From assembly GCA_026008535.1 (NCBI GenBank), contig BRKX01000014.1, positions 21,846,694 through 21,910,693 of the forward strand: a stretch of DNA of 64,000 bases. Direction: 5' to 3'. The DNA comes from Perilla frutescens. Its lineage: Eukaryota > Streptophyta > Magnoliopsida > Lamiales > Lamiaceae. The notes below the pieces were generated by a model. It saw only the letters and a program-made list of their open reading frames with translations. It did not search any database and was not told the DNA's origin. Every line of letters begins with the position of its first letter. Position 1 is the first letter of the stretch. Below are positions 47,511 to 61,080 of the stretch, piece by piece. Both the position numbers and the translations under genes were made by a program.

Positions 47511-47782
47511 TATTTAATTTGATTTTTTATTTATTTTTCTAAATATGATAAAATAATATTATAAAACATGATTATGTATAAATATACATATGTTAATTTT
47601 TTTGGTCATTGGGAATAGCTAAACCCTTGGGGTGGGTGGATTGGCTATTCCCCTTCCTTTGGGAATAGGGATTCCATCGGGAATGGTGATTCCCGATTTT
47701 GAACCATACCAATCGGTGGAATGGGAATGGACATAGGAATGATCATTCTATTCCATTCCATTCCACCGTACCAATCACGTCC
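46880..47782. mobile_element. PIF/Harbinger-like MITE, 903 bp
   Basis: The left end GGAGGTGATTGGTATG and the reverse complement of the right end, GGACGTGATTGGTACG, differ at two of 16 positions. TAA flanks both sides (46877-46879 and 47783-47785), the 3-bp duplication typical of this superfamily. The interior is AT-rich, with an (AAT)n run at 47475-47507 and GGGAAT/ATTCCC-rich ends; no transposase. Confidence 0.7.
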
Positions 47783-47785
47783 TAA

Positions 47786-50700
47786 TATTTCATTAGGTGG
47801 AATGTGTTCCTATAAGTAGGTGCTCTTGCATGCTTTGTACTTGATGAGGAACGTCATAAGAAACCAGTTTTGAATTTTGATGAAGTAATGAGAACCTCTT
47901 ATGTTATAATGTTCAATTGGACATCAAAATTACACAACAAAATACATTGCCATGAAAAATCTGATGAACATCAAGATGGTCGATTCCATTCCTGCAAGGG
48001 ATCACGTTCTCTGGATGATAAGCTACTCATCGGAGATTGAAACCCTGGATGGTGAACAAGACACCGAGTCTTAGATCGACATGGTGTTTGACAGTCTGTC
48101 CCTGAAGTTTAAACAGTTCTTTTTGAACTTTGGCATGATAAAGAAGAACGTCACTTTATCAGAAATGCTTACTAATCTTCAAACAGCTGAGATACTTGTG
48201 AAAGACATCACAGAGAGGTATATGGCTGAGAGAAATGCATCTTCAGGTAAGAAGAAGAATGTATCTTAGCCAAAGAAAGCGTGTAAGGTAATGAAGAAAA
48301 TGATATAGTTACCTCAAAAGGACTTTAAGTCCACGGATATGTTCTTCGAGTGTAATCAGCTAAGACATCATAAGTCTAAGTGTACTCTTAAAAGGAAATG
48401 TATGTCTCACTCATTTGAGTGAAGATGAGATCACTGTCTATATATGCAATGCTACACAAGTGATGCCTATTGAAGTGGGAGACATGCATATACATTTCAG
48501 TAGTGATAGATTTTAGTTTTTGAAGGATTATCTGTATGTGTTAAACTTTAGAAACTTGGTTTATGTTTCTAAGTTGGTTTTGAACTGATATTTTGTTAAT
48601 TTTGATAACAAGTTTGTTATCATGGATGGAAAACACTTTATCTATTCTGGCACATTGGATGAACTTCTTTATAACTGAAACTTATGCATAACACTACACA
48701 ACAATTATTGAATACATCGACTAACCTCACTAAAAGGAAAGAATCTTCGCAAAGGAATCAAACTTATCTTTGGCATCTAAGACTTGGACATATTATTCTT
48801 AAGAGGATTCAAAGTTTGAAAATGATGGTCCATTGGGTTCACTGGTCCTATAATTATTTCTTTGTGCAAATCCTGCTAAGAAGGTAAAAATAACAAAGTG
48901 TCCTTTAAGGATAAAAGAGAATAAATCCAAAGAGATATTAGGTTTAATTCACTCTGCCTATGCTGCCTTATGACAGTTCACGCTAAGAGGTGGTAAAAAG
49001 TAAATCATCACGTTCATTGATGGTTACTCGAGTTTTAATACATTTACATAATGTGTCACAAGTCTGAATGCTTTGAGAAATCAAAGAATTTAAGATGAAA
49101 GCAAATGAACACATTAGTAAAAGTAAAAAGTCACTATGTTTCTGATCATAGTGATGAGTACCTCTTAGGAGACTTTAGGGACTACTTGACAGAGAATGTG
49201 ATTGCATCCCGGTTGACTGCGTCTGCTATTCTAACAACAGGACAACATAGTGGTACGAAAAAATAGAACATTATTGGAAATGGTTAGATCGATGATGAGC
49301 TATTCAAAGTTGTCATTTTCATTATGAGGATATGCTCTAGGAATGACAATTGTTCTTTGGATATCCAAGATGAATGAAATGTGGTTTATTTTATAATCCT
49401 AAGAATCAAAAGATCATTGTAAGCACTAATGTCAGATTCTTAGAAGAAAACTATGTTATAAGTCACAAGATTAAGAACAAGATCGTTCTTGATGAGTTGA
49501 GGAAAGAATATTCGAATCCTACATCAAAGTGTACAAGAAGAGGTACCACCTAATACTGCACAATGTGTCACAAAGGTACATAAAATACCTTATCGTAGTG
49601 GGAGGGTTGTGAGGTAACCTAATAGATTCATTACTCTATAAATATCTTCTGATTTTTTGGAAAGACTAAATGAATTAGGTCCTAGGAACTACGATGAAGT
49701 AGTTCAAGATAAGGACGTGGTTTCATGAAAAACTGCAATGGAATCCGAAATGAGATCTATGGATCACCATGGACTGTGGGAGCTTGTAGAACCACTAAAT
49801 GGGGTAAAACTCATTTAGTGAAAGTGGATCTACAAAAGAAAGAGATGATCAAGTGTAATGTTTGATCTGGACTCTCTTGTCTATTGCTACTCATTTTAAC
49901 TTAGTTGTTTGGCAAATAGATGTCAAGACAGTTTTCTTGAATGAAAGTCTTGAGGAAAACATCTACATGTGACAAATAAAGAGATTTATTGCTAAAAGGC
50001 CAAGAGCACTTAATGTACAAGCTTAGAAGTCCATCCATGGATTTGATCAAGCATTAAAATCTTAGAACACCTGGTTTAACGAAGTTATCTAGTCATATAG
50101 ATTCGTGGAAAAATTGGATGAAAGCTATATGTACAAGAGGCGTGACGGAAACGTGGTGGTTATCCTAGTACCATATGTTAAATAACAAATTTTTTATTGG
50201 GTGACAATGAGAAGGAGTTATCAAACATAGGGGCTGTGATTATCCAGGTATTTCGATACGAAGGATTTGGGCTGATATACTCATCCCAGGTATCTCTATC
50301 AAAAATATGCTAGCTAGATTCAACATACAGATTCCAAGAAAGGTTTTATACCTTTTGAGCATGGAATGCATCTACTCAAGGAAATGTACTCCCTAAACAC
50401 ATATGAGATAGATGAGAGAAATTAGATTCCTTATGCTTCTGCAAAAGGAAGACTCACTATGCTATGCTGTGCACAAAACCCGATATCTGCTATGCAGTGG
50501 CATATTGTGAAGATATCAATTTAACCCTAGTTAAGGACAATAGGCTGGGGCAAAAAGCATTCTCAAGAGGACTTGAGATTATATGCTTGTTTACCACTCA
50601 GATAGTCTAATTGTCCTAGGTTATACGGACTTAGTTTTTCTAGAACCGATAAAAAGGATAAGAGTAAATCTTCCTCAGCATATGTGTTTAAATTGGGAAG

Positions 50701-50860
50701 ATGAGTCATGGAATAGAAGAGCAAGGCAGAAATGAATTCTCACTCTACCATGAAAGTCGAGTATGTGGCTAGTACCGAAGCTACGAAAGACTGTATGCCT
50801 CTATAACTTCTTTTTGGACTCGAGCGTGGTTCTTGATTTGCCTTAGGAGTATCATGGCAC
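47786..50860 (+). pseudogene. Decayed Ty1/Copia gag-pol
   Basis: Fragments in order: gag (47950-48270, with DSLSLKFKQFFLNFGM, EMLTNLQTAEILV), a gag zinc-knuckle remnant (CNQLRHHKSKC, 48350), the GAG-pre-integrase motif WHLRLGHI (48767), integrase traces (48940-49300), RT start (49735-49850: AMESEMRSMDHHGLWELVEPL), and RNase H traces (50700-50840). Stops and frameshifts are dense, so nothing can be made from it. The order gag-PR-INT-RT-RH defines Copia. No 5' LTR matching the 3' one is present. Confidence 0.75.
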
Positions 50861-51166
50861 ATTGTGATAACTCCAGTGCAGTAGAAAATTCAAAAAGGAA
50901 TCTAGAGTCAATGGGATAATTAAACATATAGGTTTAAAGTACCACTTTATACGAGAGATAAGGAAGGAAGATGTGGTAGTGGTCAAGATTGCATTGGAAG
51001 AAAAAATGGTTGTCCCATTCACGAGCCTTCCAAGCTCAGACCTTCTCAAGTGGAGATAATGGGAGTTGATGTAGACCCGGGACCGTTTTGAGTTTATGTT
51101 ATGTTGGAGAGTTAGCCAGTGTGTTGTTTATACTTAAAAGACATGCTTCGAGTATAAGTGGGAGAT

Positions 51167-52618
51167 TGTTGATTTTGTATACTGGAAATCTTTTCTTTAT
51201 ATACATTAAACAATATTAAGATGATATAGATTAAATAATAATTACAATCACTGTGTGCATTTAATTATTCTTATATTTAATTATACGTTTCATGTACTTT
51301 CATTGTATATGATATGGTGTGGGTCAACACACGATAAAGATCATATCATGTGATTCATTGCATTATATTAAAAGGCTCGCGGTTTAGATGGTCCTGAACC
51401 CACCATCGGTACACCGTAGAATAATTTGATACTTAGTTTATCTTGGATAACTGATTATTCTAGTACAGTGACTTGTGTATTGAGGAGGATCACGATAGGA
51501 TACTGTTCTGTATTTTGACCTTAAGTGAGAGAATAAAGATTCATAGAGTTCGGGTTCTCAACCCATATATATTGACGGACATATCTATGTTGTGTCGACT
51601 GCTTGGATTTATCAATGAATGAGATTCTTTGGTAGGATCAACAACCTTGATATTTTGGGTAGTGGCATTTGCATATATGATGGGTCATGCATTATATATG
51701 GCCATGTTGTCCTAGTACATCAGGTTGATGATGTCCCCTTGAGGAAGCAAAAAGATCACGGAAAGCCCTGTAGATGGAATATTAATTAATTCTTAACATG
51801 ATACGGAAGTCGTGCGGTACTACTCTCGGAATAAGATATTAATAAATTATAAATGTCAGAAGCTTATATAATTAATTAATGGACATTATATTTTAAACAT
51901 GGGGAATGACTGAACTAAAGGAGAAAACATATTCGTAAATATGTATTAAATTGGTAGGCCAATATTATTTCTTTAGTGGAATAAAAATAATACTTAATTT
52001 ATTTAATTATATCCTAGTTATGGATATTGGAAATTAAATAAATTAGTAGGTCAATTTAATATTCTTCAGGATCCCTATTGTAGCCCAATATGACCTAAAT
52101 GGACTGAGGATAGAATAAGAGTTGGAGGTCCAAACCCATTAGGGTTTGGAAACCTAAATTTTTCCCACCTCCCTATATATAGGAGAGAGGGGGACGAAAT
52201 TTAACAAGAAAATACAACCCCTCCTTATGCTCTCTTGATCCCTAGGGTTTCCACAACCGTTTAGCAGTTTGCAGCCCGCCTGCATCTAGACAAGGTCCGG
52301 AAATACGACAGAAGATCAAGAAGTAGAATATTAGAGCTGTGAGATTTCGAACACCAAGGAGAAGTAAATCACCATCCATGTGTTTTCCATCAACAACGGG
52401 ATTAGACCTTTAATCCCGTGAGCAACCCGATAGTTATTGTAAGTGTAATTTCGATAGACTCTATTTTCTTTCTGTTGCAATAGATTCGAAATTAAACTTG
52501 CATGCTAATTCAACATAGGATAATTAATGTCACACATAAAATTATGATTTACATGAGGTTAGAATTAATGGCATCCAAATAGATCCTGTGGGGGTACAAT
52601 TCGAAAAAAACCCCAACA
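51167..52618 (+). repeat. 3' LTR of the decayed Copia element
   Basis: It begins TGTTGATTTTG right after the purine tract AGTATAAGTGGGAGAT (51151-51166) and ends CCCCAACA, with the TG...CA ends usual for Copia. It includes ATATATAGGAGAG near 52172 as a possible TATA region. Length 1452 nt. Confidence 0.75.
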
Positions 52619-54743
52619 CATAAGCATAATTCATTTTACATAGTGGACGAAAGTTTAAATATATTTTCGAAGCATTTTAGTAAATAAATCCACCTTATAG
52701 CTAGAATATTAGTTGTATCTTTATTCACGACTTCTCGTCTTAAGCTAGTTGTCGCGGATTAAGACTTTATGTTTAAATACAAGTATAGCCTTAATCGCCG
52801 TCCTAAACAAGTCTCGGGTTAGGACCTATACATAAGAATTATGTCTTAATAACATATTAATATTCTAACATATACTATAACATAAATAAGGATCTAGGGA
52901 TCGTGTCTCTAAAGTAAGAGCATAACCTGACGTCACTTAAAGGTCGAACGGGTGATCTAGCTTAAAAATATAATGGAGTTATTGATCATGCAAATAAATT
53001 ACTTAAATTCATAAAGGAAAATTATAATAGTTAATATATGATTTAAAGGATCATTTTAAATCATAGAATAATATGAAAATATTGATTTAATATACCATAC
53101 ACTTAATTTCAAATTTAATCTTAATTAAGAAAAAATAAATTAAATAAAAATAAGGTAAAACTATAATATAATTATGTAGCCAAGAGGGCTTGAACACGTA
53201 ACCAATAACATAAAATAAAACAATAAAAGTTTATCCACTAAGCTAGAAGGATATATACAATATATACTAAACTGATTTAATTAAATACTTCTCATAAATG
53301 CTTTTGAATTAAATACATAAAAGAAGAATAAAAAACTACATCAACAAGTTTTGAACTATGGAGCTCCAAGAACAATTAGAACGCTAACCGCTAGATTAAG
53401 CCTCATTTTCAAAAATTAAACTCATTAATAAATATATATAATGTTCAAAATGATCTTATGTTAAAATGAATAAAAAGAATAAAAGTCACTTCAAACAAAT
53501 TTGAACCATAGACCTTTAACAAAAAAAACGGAACTCCTACCATTGGGACAAACATCATTTTAAAAAAATATTTAATAGTTTTAATTACATAAATAAATTT
53601 CAGAATTAACTAGGAATAAAACTAAATAAAATGCATTGTATAAGTTTTAAACCTTAGACCTATCATAATAAAATCGAGAATATAACTACCTGATACAAAC
53701 TCAATTTCATATCTTTTTACTTTATCTTTTTACTCGTATTTAGTACTTTTAGTAGTGTCTAGAGTCTTGTTAGGGATAAAAGTGTGACAGGGGAGAGATG
53801 AGCGCGTTTGGATCCATTAAGGGCATAACCATGATGCTGACTTTACTGAGGGCATAAGGAGGACGCTGAAGCTTTGAAAGTCTATTGCAGATTTAGCGTG
53901 GAAGTTTAGCAACCACCTCTACTCAAACAACATGGATCCATGTGAGCAGCAATTCCGAAACAAGGGGGCGATCAGTTCAGAAGAGGGGAGAGGAAAGAAG
54001 AGATAGATAAGAGAGGAAAGAAGAGAGAAGGAGAGAGAAGACATGGAGCATGAACCCTAAAATTAGCAACCATTACTGTTGTGTTGAAGTGGTCTTCTCC
54101 AACTAACTTCATGCCCCTGCGTCGGCTGGGCTAGGCCAAGATGTGGCTAATTAGCAACTATAAATATTGTTTCTTATTTAAGTTACAAACACACTTAACA
54201 ACACTTATATTTCTGCACTTAGTTTTCTATATTTTAGTTTTGAATATTCTACACGGCAGTCGGCAGTTTGCCCTCGGCCGATGCACGTACATATTTTTTC
54301 CAAAACTGGAGTTGGATCCAGCCATTAATCTAGTTTGTCTTTCTTTTACTATGAGTTATTTATTTACTTTTGATTTGTTTAAATATGTTTTCGGGCTAAG
54401 TAATTTATGTTCAAGTCGAATGTGAATAGGTTAAGGTAGAAAATATGCATGAGGCTTAGTGTTCTTAATTTACTTTGAATTGATTCCCAACTTTATTCTG
54501 GGCAGATCAATGATATGACAATAGCAAGGTTAGGTAGTTGGCCACTCTTAATTGAACTATTGTTTATCTAAGTCAGGGTGGAAGTAAGGGAGTCATAGCT
54601 TGATGAGCCACTAAGTGATAAAACAGGCGTCGAAGCTTGGAGAATGAAGTACAGGTAGATCTGGTGGGCACACCGAGGATGTGCCTATGTTCTGGTGTTG
54701 GGTCTCTCCGATTTAATGTTGCTGCCCTTGCAAACTCTCTATA
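52619..54743. other. AT-rich intergenic DNA with weak ~155-nt repeats
   Basis: No gene. In 53160-53700 four loosely similar blocks recur about every 150-160 nt, each with a GAACC(A/T)TAGACC-like string followed by an AACCGCTA- or CCATTGG-like string. A purine tract GGGAGAGATGAG follows at 53791, and AG-rich sequence at 53975-54035. Identity unknown. Confidence 0.35.
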
Positions 54744-55865
54744 TGTGATAGCTGTGTATTTTACACAACTTTCAGATATGAATTGATGCTCTTTATTATA
54801 TGAAGTTATATATTTTATATAGATTTAGTGCTTATATTGTTATATTTGGAATTTTTATGTGTTTTTTAGTTTTGCAGCAATAGTTGTGTTTTGACTGTAT
54901 TTTTGGAGCAAAATGATCAAATATGGTCGAAAGGAGTTAAATAGGTGTTTAATTGGGCTCTTGAGCTTAATTGGATACTAATTTGGAGTTAATGGACTGG
55001 ATTAAATGATTGAAGCCTGAAAAATTCCGAAGCCCAGCGAAAAAAGAGATCGGGTCGACCTGGAAAGTGTAGGTCGACCGGTCCTAGTACAAATTGTACA
55101 GAGGTGGGTCGACCCGACTAAAGTCACTTGGGTCGACCATATGCAAAAACAAGCCTCTAGGTTGACCTAATGAGCTCGATCGACCCATATGAGCAGGTTC
55201 GCGGGATTTGATTTTATGCACTCCAACTCAGAGTTTTTGACCTAAATATAAAAGCTTCATTTGATACAAACGAAAATATAACTTCGAGAGGATCAAATTA
55301 CAGCAAAAAATCATCATACAACTTGGAGAGATGCCAAGATGCTCAGAGGAGACGCACTAAACCTCGATTGAGTCGACAAGGTTGATAGAGACGGAGTGCC
55401 GTTGCAGCGAAGTCAAGACTACCGGATTACTCTAAATTTTTTAGTTTTTATATCTTTGTTGTCATGAACACTTATACTCTAGATTCACTTGTTTATTTAT
55501 TCATGTCTAGCTAATTTTCTAGCTAGGTTTTAGGGTGTGGAACATTATGAATTTTAATATATAACTCGATTACTTTTGTTCCTGCTATCTCTCGGGATTT
55601 AATTTCTATAATTTATTTGATATCTTGTATGGATACTTGATCACCATTTATGCATGCTAGTCGTTAATCTGAAGCACTGACCAGAGAATGATTAATTATA
55701 GAAAGATAGAAATCATTTTATGTGTGCTTGGAAGGACCGACCAAGTGAACAAGTATTGCATACGGTTGAATAGATCTTCGTGTGCTTGATTAGGAGTAGC
55801 AACATGTGTGAAGAACCGACCGCAATGAAGCATGCGCTTGTTATATCTATGTTATGGTATATATA

Positions 55866-56178
55866 ACACCCTAAGCCCACGGGATGGGGCCCAGCAATGA
55901 AACGATGGTACAACAGGCCCGCTAGCAACTACTTGGCATCCGTCCTCGCATTGCCAAAATGGTTAACCCAAGTTGCTGGAGAGTCCATTGAGTCCACTTA
56001 TATACTTGTCAAATTTTCATTCTCCCACCGATGTGGGACATTACATTCTCCCCCCGTTGGAGACACGACATCCTCGTCGTGCTCCTTCATCTGTAGGACC
56101 GTCCCCCGGGGTCCTGTTTGAGCATACCTGGACTGGCTCCAGGGCCCGGTCGAGCGCACCCGGGTTCGGCTCTGATAC
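55866..56178 (-). mobile_element. TRIM-like retrotransposon fragment
   Basis: On the minus strand: a primer-site-like GTATCAGAGCC (56178-56165, tRNA-Met type), about 110 nt of internal sequence, a purine tract ACGGGGGGAGAA (56057-56046), then a small LTR starting TGTAATGTCCCACATCGG (56045) with TATATAAG inside and ending near CTTAGGGTGTTA (55866). The TGTCCCACATCGG start is common in small plant LTRs. The first LTR is missing or replaced by unrelated AT-rich DNA (56190-58530), in which I see no gene; a (TA)n run lies at 57401-57430. Confidence 0.5.
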
Positions 56179-59100
56179 TAACACCCTAAATTTCTTAAAG
56201 TGTTAAACTGATTTTTTTTATTATATATATTATAATTGATGTGAAAATGTGAGTAAATTTTTTTCTTAATTAAATTAAATAATAATCTAAGTTAATTAGT
56301 TAAAATATTTGAGTAGAAAAATAAATACTTGAATTTAATAGATTAAAATTCTACTTGATCAATTAAAATAGCAATGCTACTGAAATATTTTTATTTGAAA
56401 AGTTTATCATATGTTCTAAAAAAAAAGACAATATCATGAGTAGATGTCTAAGAAACAACATGATCCATGAAACACTGAATTAGTAATAATCGTCTTAAAT
56501 AAAATTTAACTAATGTAAGCGGAAGAAATGGAAATTGACTTGACTTGTCATTCGATCTCCCACATGCTACCAAATCAATTACCTGACAATATTAATGAGG
56601 GGTGAGCATATATAAAATATACTCAGTGTGAGAAATTATGCAAAGATTTTCCCAAGTTAATAAAACAGTAACACACATATAACTGATACTGGAAAATTGA
56701 TAGTACCTTAATAGCGGAAATTGATAGTACATTAGTACTAATTGAATCGCTTAACGACATTGACATTTGTGTACAAATACTGAGAGCCAAATAATAAATG
56801 AACATATAGTCCTAGGGCTCATTGATAGTAACATGATATACGGCAAACGCGTGATATTAAAATGGGCAAAAATATAAATCAATGGCATAAAATAAATGAA
56901 TCCCACACCTTAATTGAATCGATGAACTGTGAGTCAAGAACTAACAATAACTTAATATCTTAGTCGCGCCGCATCTAGAATGTCATAATAAATAAATCCT
57001 TTAAATATATGTTCGAATCTTAAATGAAAACTCAACTAGAAATGGGACTATAATTATAATCATAAAACTTCCAGATTATATATGAGGTTTCAAAACAAAT
57101 AAAAATAAAACGATGGCTATGAATATGAAATCCATTTATGATTGAGAAATTTAGAATTAATTTCGACAACTTTTGTCTGAAATTTCTCTACTATTACGCT
57201 TATTTTGTAAGTTCTCGAAATGCAAAAAGACTAAACATAGATATAATGTCCTAAGAAAAATCTAAATTGATTATAGAGCCCTGAAATCGAGAAATTCAAG
57301 AAAGGAATGCATTATTATTTAATTTGAAATATTTAATTAAAAGCATGAATAGGTATAGTTATATGATGTGATGTGTGCCTTATATGATGCGTGTGTGATT
57401 GGTATATATATATATATATATATATATATAACATGCAGGGAACTATGATTAATGGCAACGAAATGATTGCAAAAACTATAATGAATGGCAATGAAATGAT
57501 TGCAAAAAATTATTCCTTTCTGAAGAACTATTAAAACAAATGATACAATATAATAATTCATAAAAATCTTCTAGGTGAAAACCAACCATTCATATTGTAG
57601 CTAATAAAATTTCATATATGGTACAAACTCCAACGTTTTTGTTTCTTCAAAATAAAGTATCCAACAATGGATTATTATAAAAAAACTAGTTTTAAAAATT
57701 GAAAATGTTGTTCAGATCAATATACCGAAAACATGAAAGATCAATAATTATTTTAAATACCAATCCGATACAGTAAATGAAAGATCCGAAGAAATTAGAT
57801 TAAATCAAAGAGAAATTTTAATAATGTTATATTGATTATTATACAAAACCAAGGAGTCACGAAACCCTATCAGTAAGAATTCTAGACTTAAAAATTTATA
57901 AATCGTAAAGAGAAATGATTTAGACTTTGTAAGAACAAAACAAAACAATTACCTTGAATTTGTGTTGAAAGAAGCTATGTCCAGAGATGATGTGAAAAGA
58001 ATTATCACTCCTTACAAAAGTTTAAACCTTTTATACCAAGATTTTAGGGTTTTACTTCCTATATTTAAAACCAGTCCGCGGAGGAAAAATATTATAGATT
58101 CCTTCACTTGCTCGAAACATTTGAGTTATTTGAAGAACTCACCAAACTTAAAGAATTGAGTTTCAACTCCTACCATAATAATATGTTTCTCCGCTTATCA
58201 AATTTTTAAACTTTATTGCATGATAGGATTATTATTCTATTAAAATAAGGGGAAATAAAGTTCTCGCATCTTATCAAATTAAAAATCTAATTTTATCATA
58301 ATTAAATTTAAATCTTTATGCACCAATGCATGCGTATATGTGTGTGTTCAAATCTAAAATCAATGTTTGAGTAGTCTAAATGCACTAAGAAAAACATTGA
58401 TCAAAATTAAGATTAATAGGTCTATGGGTGCGACTTAGACTACTAAAACTCAATTCGAAAGTTCACAAATTAACATATTTCAAGATAAATACTTTATTTA
58501 AACAGTGATTGGAAAAACAGGTTGTTACAGTATATGTTGTTATAACCAGCCTGATAACATCCTAGTGATCCCCCACCATTGATAGATTAAAGACAAGAAT
58601 TCAGGTTGAAAGAGTCAAAGTATTATATTAATTGAAATAATAAATCCACCATCCCTAAAACCTAGGTTTTTCCAATTATTTATTTCTCTGCATATTTTCA
58701 ATTTCTACTGTTTTATTTTATGTTCTTTATTTTTGTTCTCTCCTTATCTGGTTATTAGTGTCTAGATATTAAGTGAGTACTTGTGTGAGAGTCAGTCAAT
58801 TCAGTCTCTGTGGGATACGATACTCTTGCTCACCTAGGTATTACAATAGCACCGTGCACTTGCGGAATGTGTTATTTTGTTAATAAATAACGTGTTAGTA
58901 TGCGTCTCTTCTTTGGGTCTCGGGTAGTTAGAGACTAAGAGTCGTCACCCGTATCGCTCTTAGCATACACAGTAAGAAGGTATTGGGGGTGTAAGTCGCC
59001 CGTAACTGTTTTCTATAACATACTAGTCAAATCAAGGTACCTATGTGGTTGTGCCCATAATTGCATGCATCTACCGAAATCGAACTAATGTTTGACTTGA

Positions 59101-59355
59101 ACATATCTCTTAAATTATTTAATTCTGTTTAATTATTTAATTGCGTGTTTAGTTTGAAGTGTGCAGGGATGAATTAGTGACAGTAATTCCAACAAATTCC
59201 CAAAAAGCTACGAAGAATATAGAAAGGTTAAACATTCCTCGTGGGACGATATCTTCGTTTGGGCGCTATACTAGCCTCTAAGGGCAAATTTAAGCATATA
59301 CCGGGCTTTGCCTACAGATGTAATTTTGCACACTAAATGACGGTGTGCCAAAATT

Positions 59356-59373
59356 TGGTGCCGTTGTCGAGAG
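59356..59373 (+). other. Degenerate tRNA-Asp primer binding site
   Basis: TGGTGCCGTTGTCGAGAG starts 6 nt after the LTR end and differs at four positions from the site in the young Athila element, with C-to-T and G-to-A changes as expected from decay of methylated DNA. Confidence 0.65.
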
Positions 59374-59411
59374 TGTAAGCGCGCTTTTCTATCTTACTCT
59401 TCCTTATCCTA

Positions 59412-61080
59412 CACGGTGAAGGAGGGCACAAGCAAGGAGAAACTTGGAAGAAACCATAAGTCGAGATTCACCACCAGAAACCTCAGAAGGAAGTCAGACA
59501 TCTGAGGCTGAGTGTAACACCAGTAGCATACACGCTTCACTAAAAGAAAAGTATAATTCACTATTCTCCGAGTCCGAAGGTGAAGAAATGGCAGAACGAA
59601 TACTACCACCTCCACCTCCCCTACCTCATCCCACTTGTCCTCACTCACACGTTCCCTGAGAAAATATCCCAGGGAGTCACCCATCCCACCATTACTCTAG
59701 GTCAAGCACGCTTAACTTTGGAGTTCTGGTGGAACGAGCGCTATAAAAGAAGATGCACCTTGTGGTATGAGTAGCACTAATCAAATCCTTTAAGCTCTCC
59801 TCAACTGTACAGTCCCATTCCTATACAGCCTTAGAATCCCTCTCTTTCGGGTAGATTCGGTTCATTCATGTGCCCCTTCACTTGGAAGTCTTATAGGAGC
59901 CTCTCTTTGTCTGTGCCTTGCATCGACGATCACCCCATGCTTCGGTCCCGGACATCACAACGATCATCCTGGAAAAGATCCATAGAGATACCTGTAAGAC
60001 TTCGAGATGGCTTGCGACACTCAGCGGAACAACACGGGCTTTATGTTTGAATACATACACCTACTTTCTTTTCCCTTTACCTTGCAGGATGGAGCGCGAT
60101 AATGGTTGTACACCATTCCCATCGGAAGTGTGACCACATGGAATGATTTACAATAAAGATTTTTGGAGAAATACTTTCCCACAAAATAAGTGCAAGCCAT
60201 GAGAAAGAAGATCTCCACTGCCAAAGTTAGGAGAAATAAAAGCTTCTACGACTACTGGGGGCGTTTCAAGCAAATGCTCTCAAAATGCCCACATCACCAG
60301 ATCCCTGCTCATGATCTAGTACAGTACTTTGTTTCAAGATTAAGAGTGGAGGACCGAAACTTACACAATGCAGCATGCGGAGGATCCATATTGAACAAAA
60401 GAGCAGATAAGGCAATCCAACTGATTGTAGAAATGGCGAAGGAAACCAGAGAAGATGTATATGAAAGACCTCAAGAAGCCGCTGTGGGCAAATCGATGTA
60501 CTCACTTGAATCAGAGGCAAAAATCGACCAGTTGTTCAGCAAAATGGAGAAAATGATGACATAACTATCTATAAATACTTTCCAGATATGTGGAGTGTGC
60601 GACATGATGGGGCATTACACTGATCAATGTCCATAAGTGCAAGAAGGAAATGAGACTGTAAATGTAATTGATGGGGGGAACCGACGGAGAAATGATCCAT
60701 ACTCCCAAAATTACAAATAAAGGCAGAGATACCCGAAACCCTAGACACATCCAGGCCAGCAGCGAAATATGGCCGCAGGAGAACCTATCCTGAAGGACAT
60801 GGTGAGACAGATGGCCATAGAATCAGTCAATAGCCAGAAACATGCCGCTTAATTCGAGACCGAAACTAGAACAGATCTGAACTACTTGGGGACACAAATC
60901 ACCCAACTCAGTGAGGCAATCTCATGAATAGAAAAAAAAATCCTAACCTCTCAAACCGAACCAAACCCTAGGGTAGATGTGAACACTATATCACTGAGGG
61001 GAGGAAAAGAGTTGCTTGAGCCCTCATCCGGGTTAACTCATGAAAAAGCCCTCAAGGAGGTCACATTAGAGAAAGAAAGC
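59412..61080 (+). pseudogene. Gag of the decayed Athila-like element
   Basis: Pieces include an N-terminal part with PPPPPLPHP near 59610, the gag core at 60190-60564 (RNKSFYDYWGRFKQMLSKCPHH, LVQYFVSRL, CGGSILNKRADKAIQL), then a zinc knuckle CGVCDMMGHYTDQC at 60592-60633 in a separate piece, and a Gln-rich helix at 60780-60930. Several stops split it. Confidence 0.7.

Noticed and set aside
50852..51049. 65-codon minus-strand frame
   Set aside because: Antisense to the decayed Copia RNase H tail.
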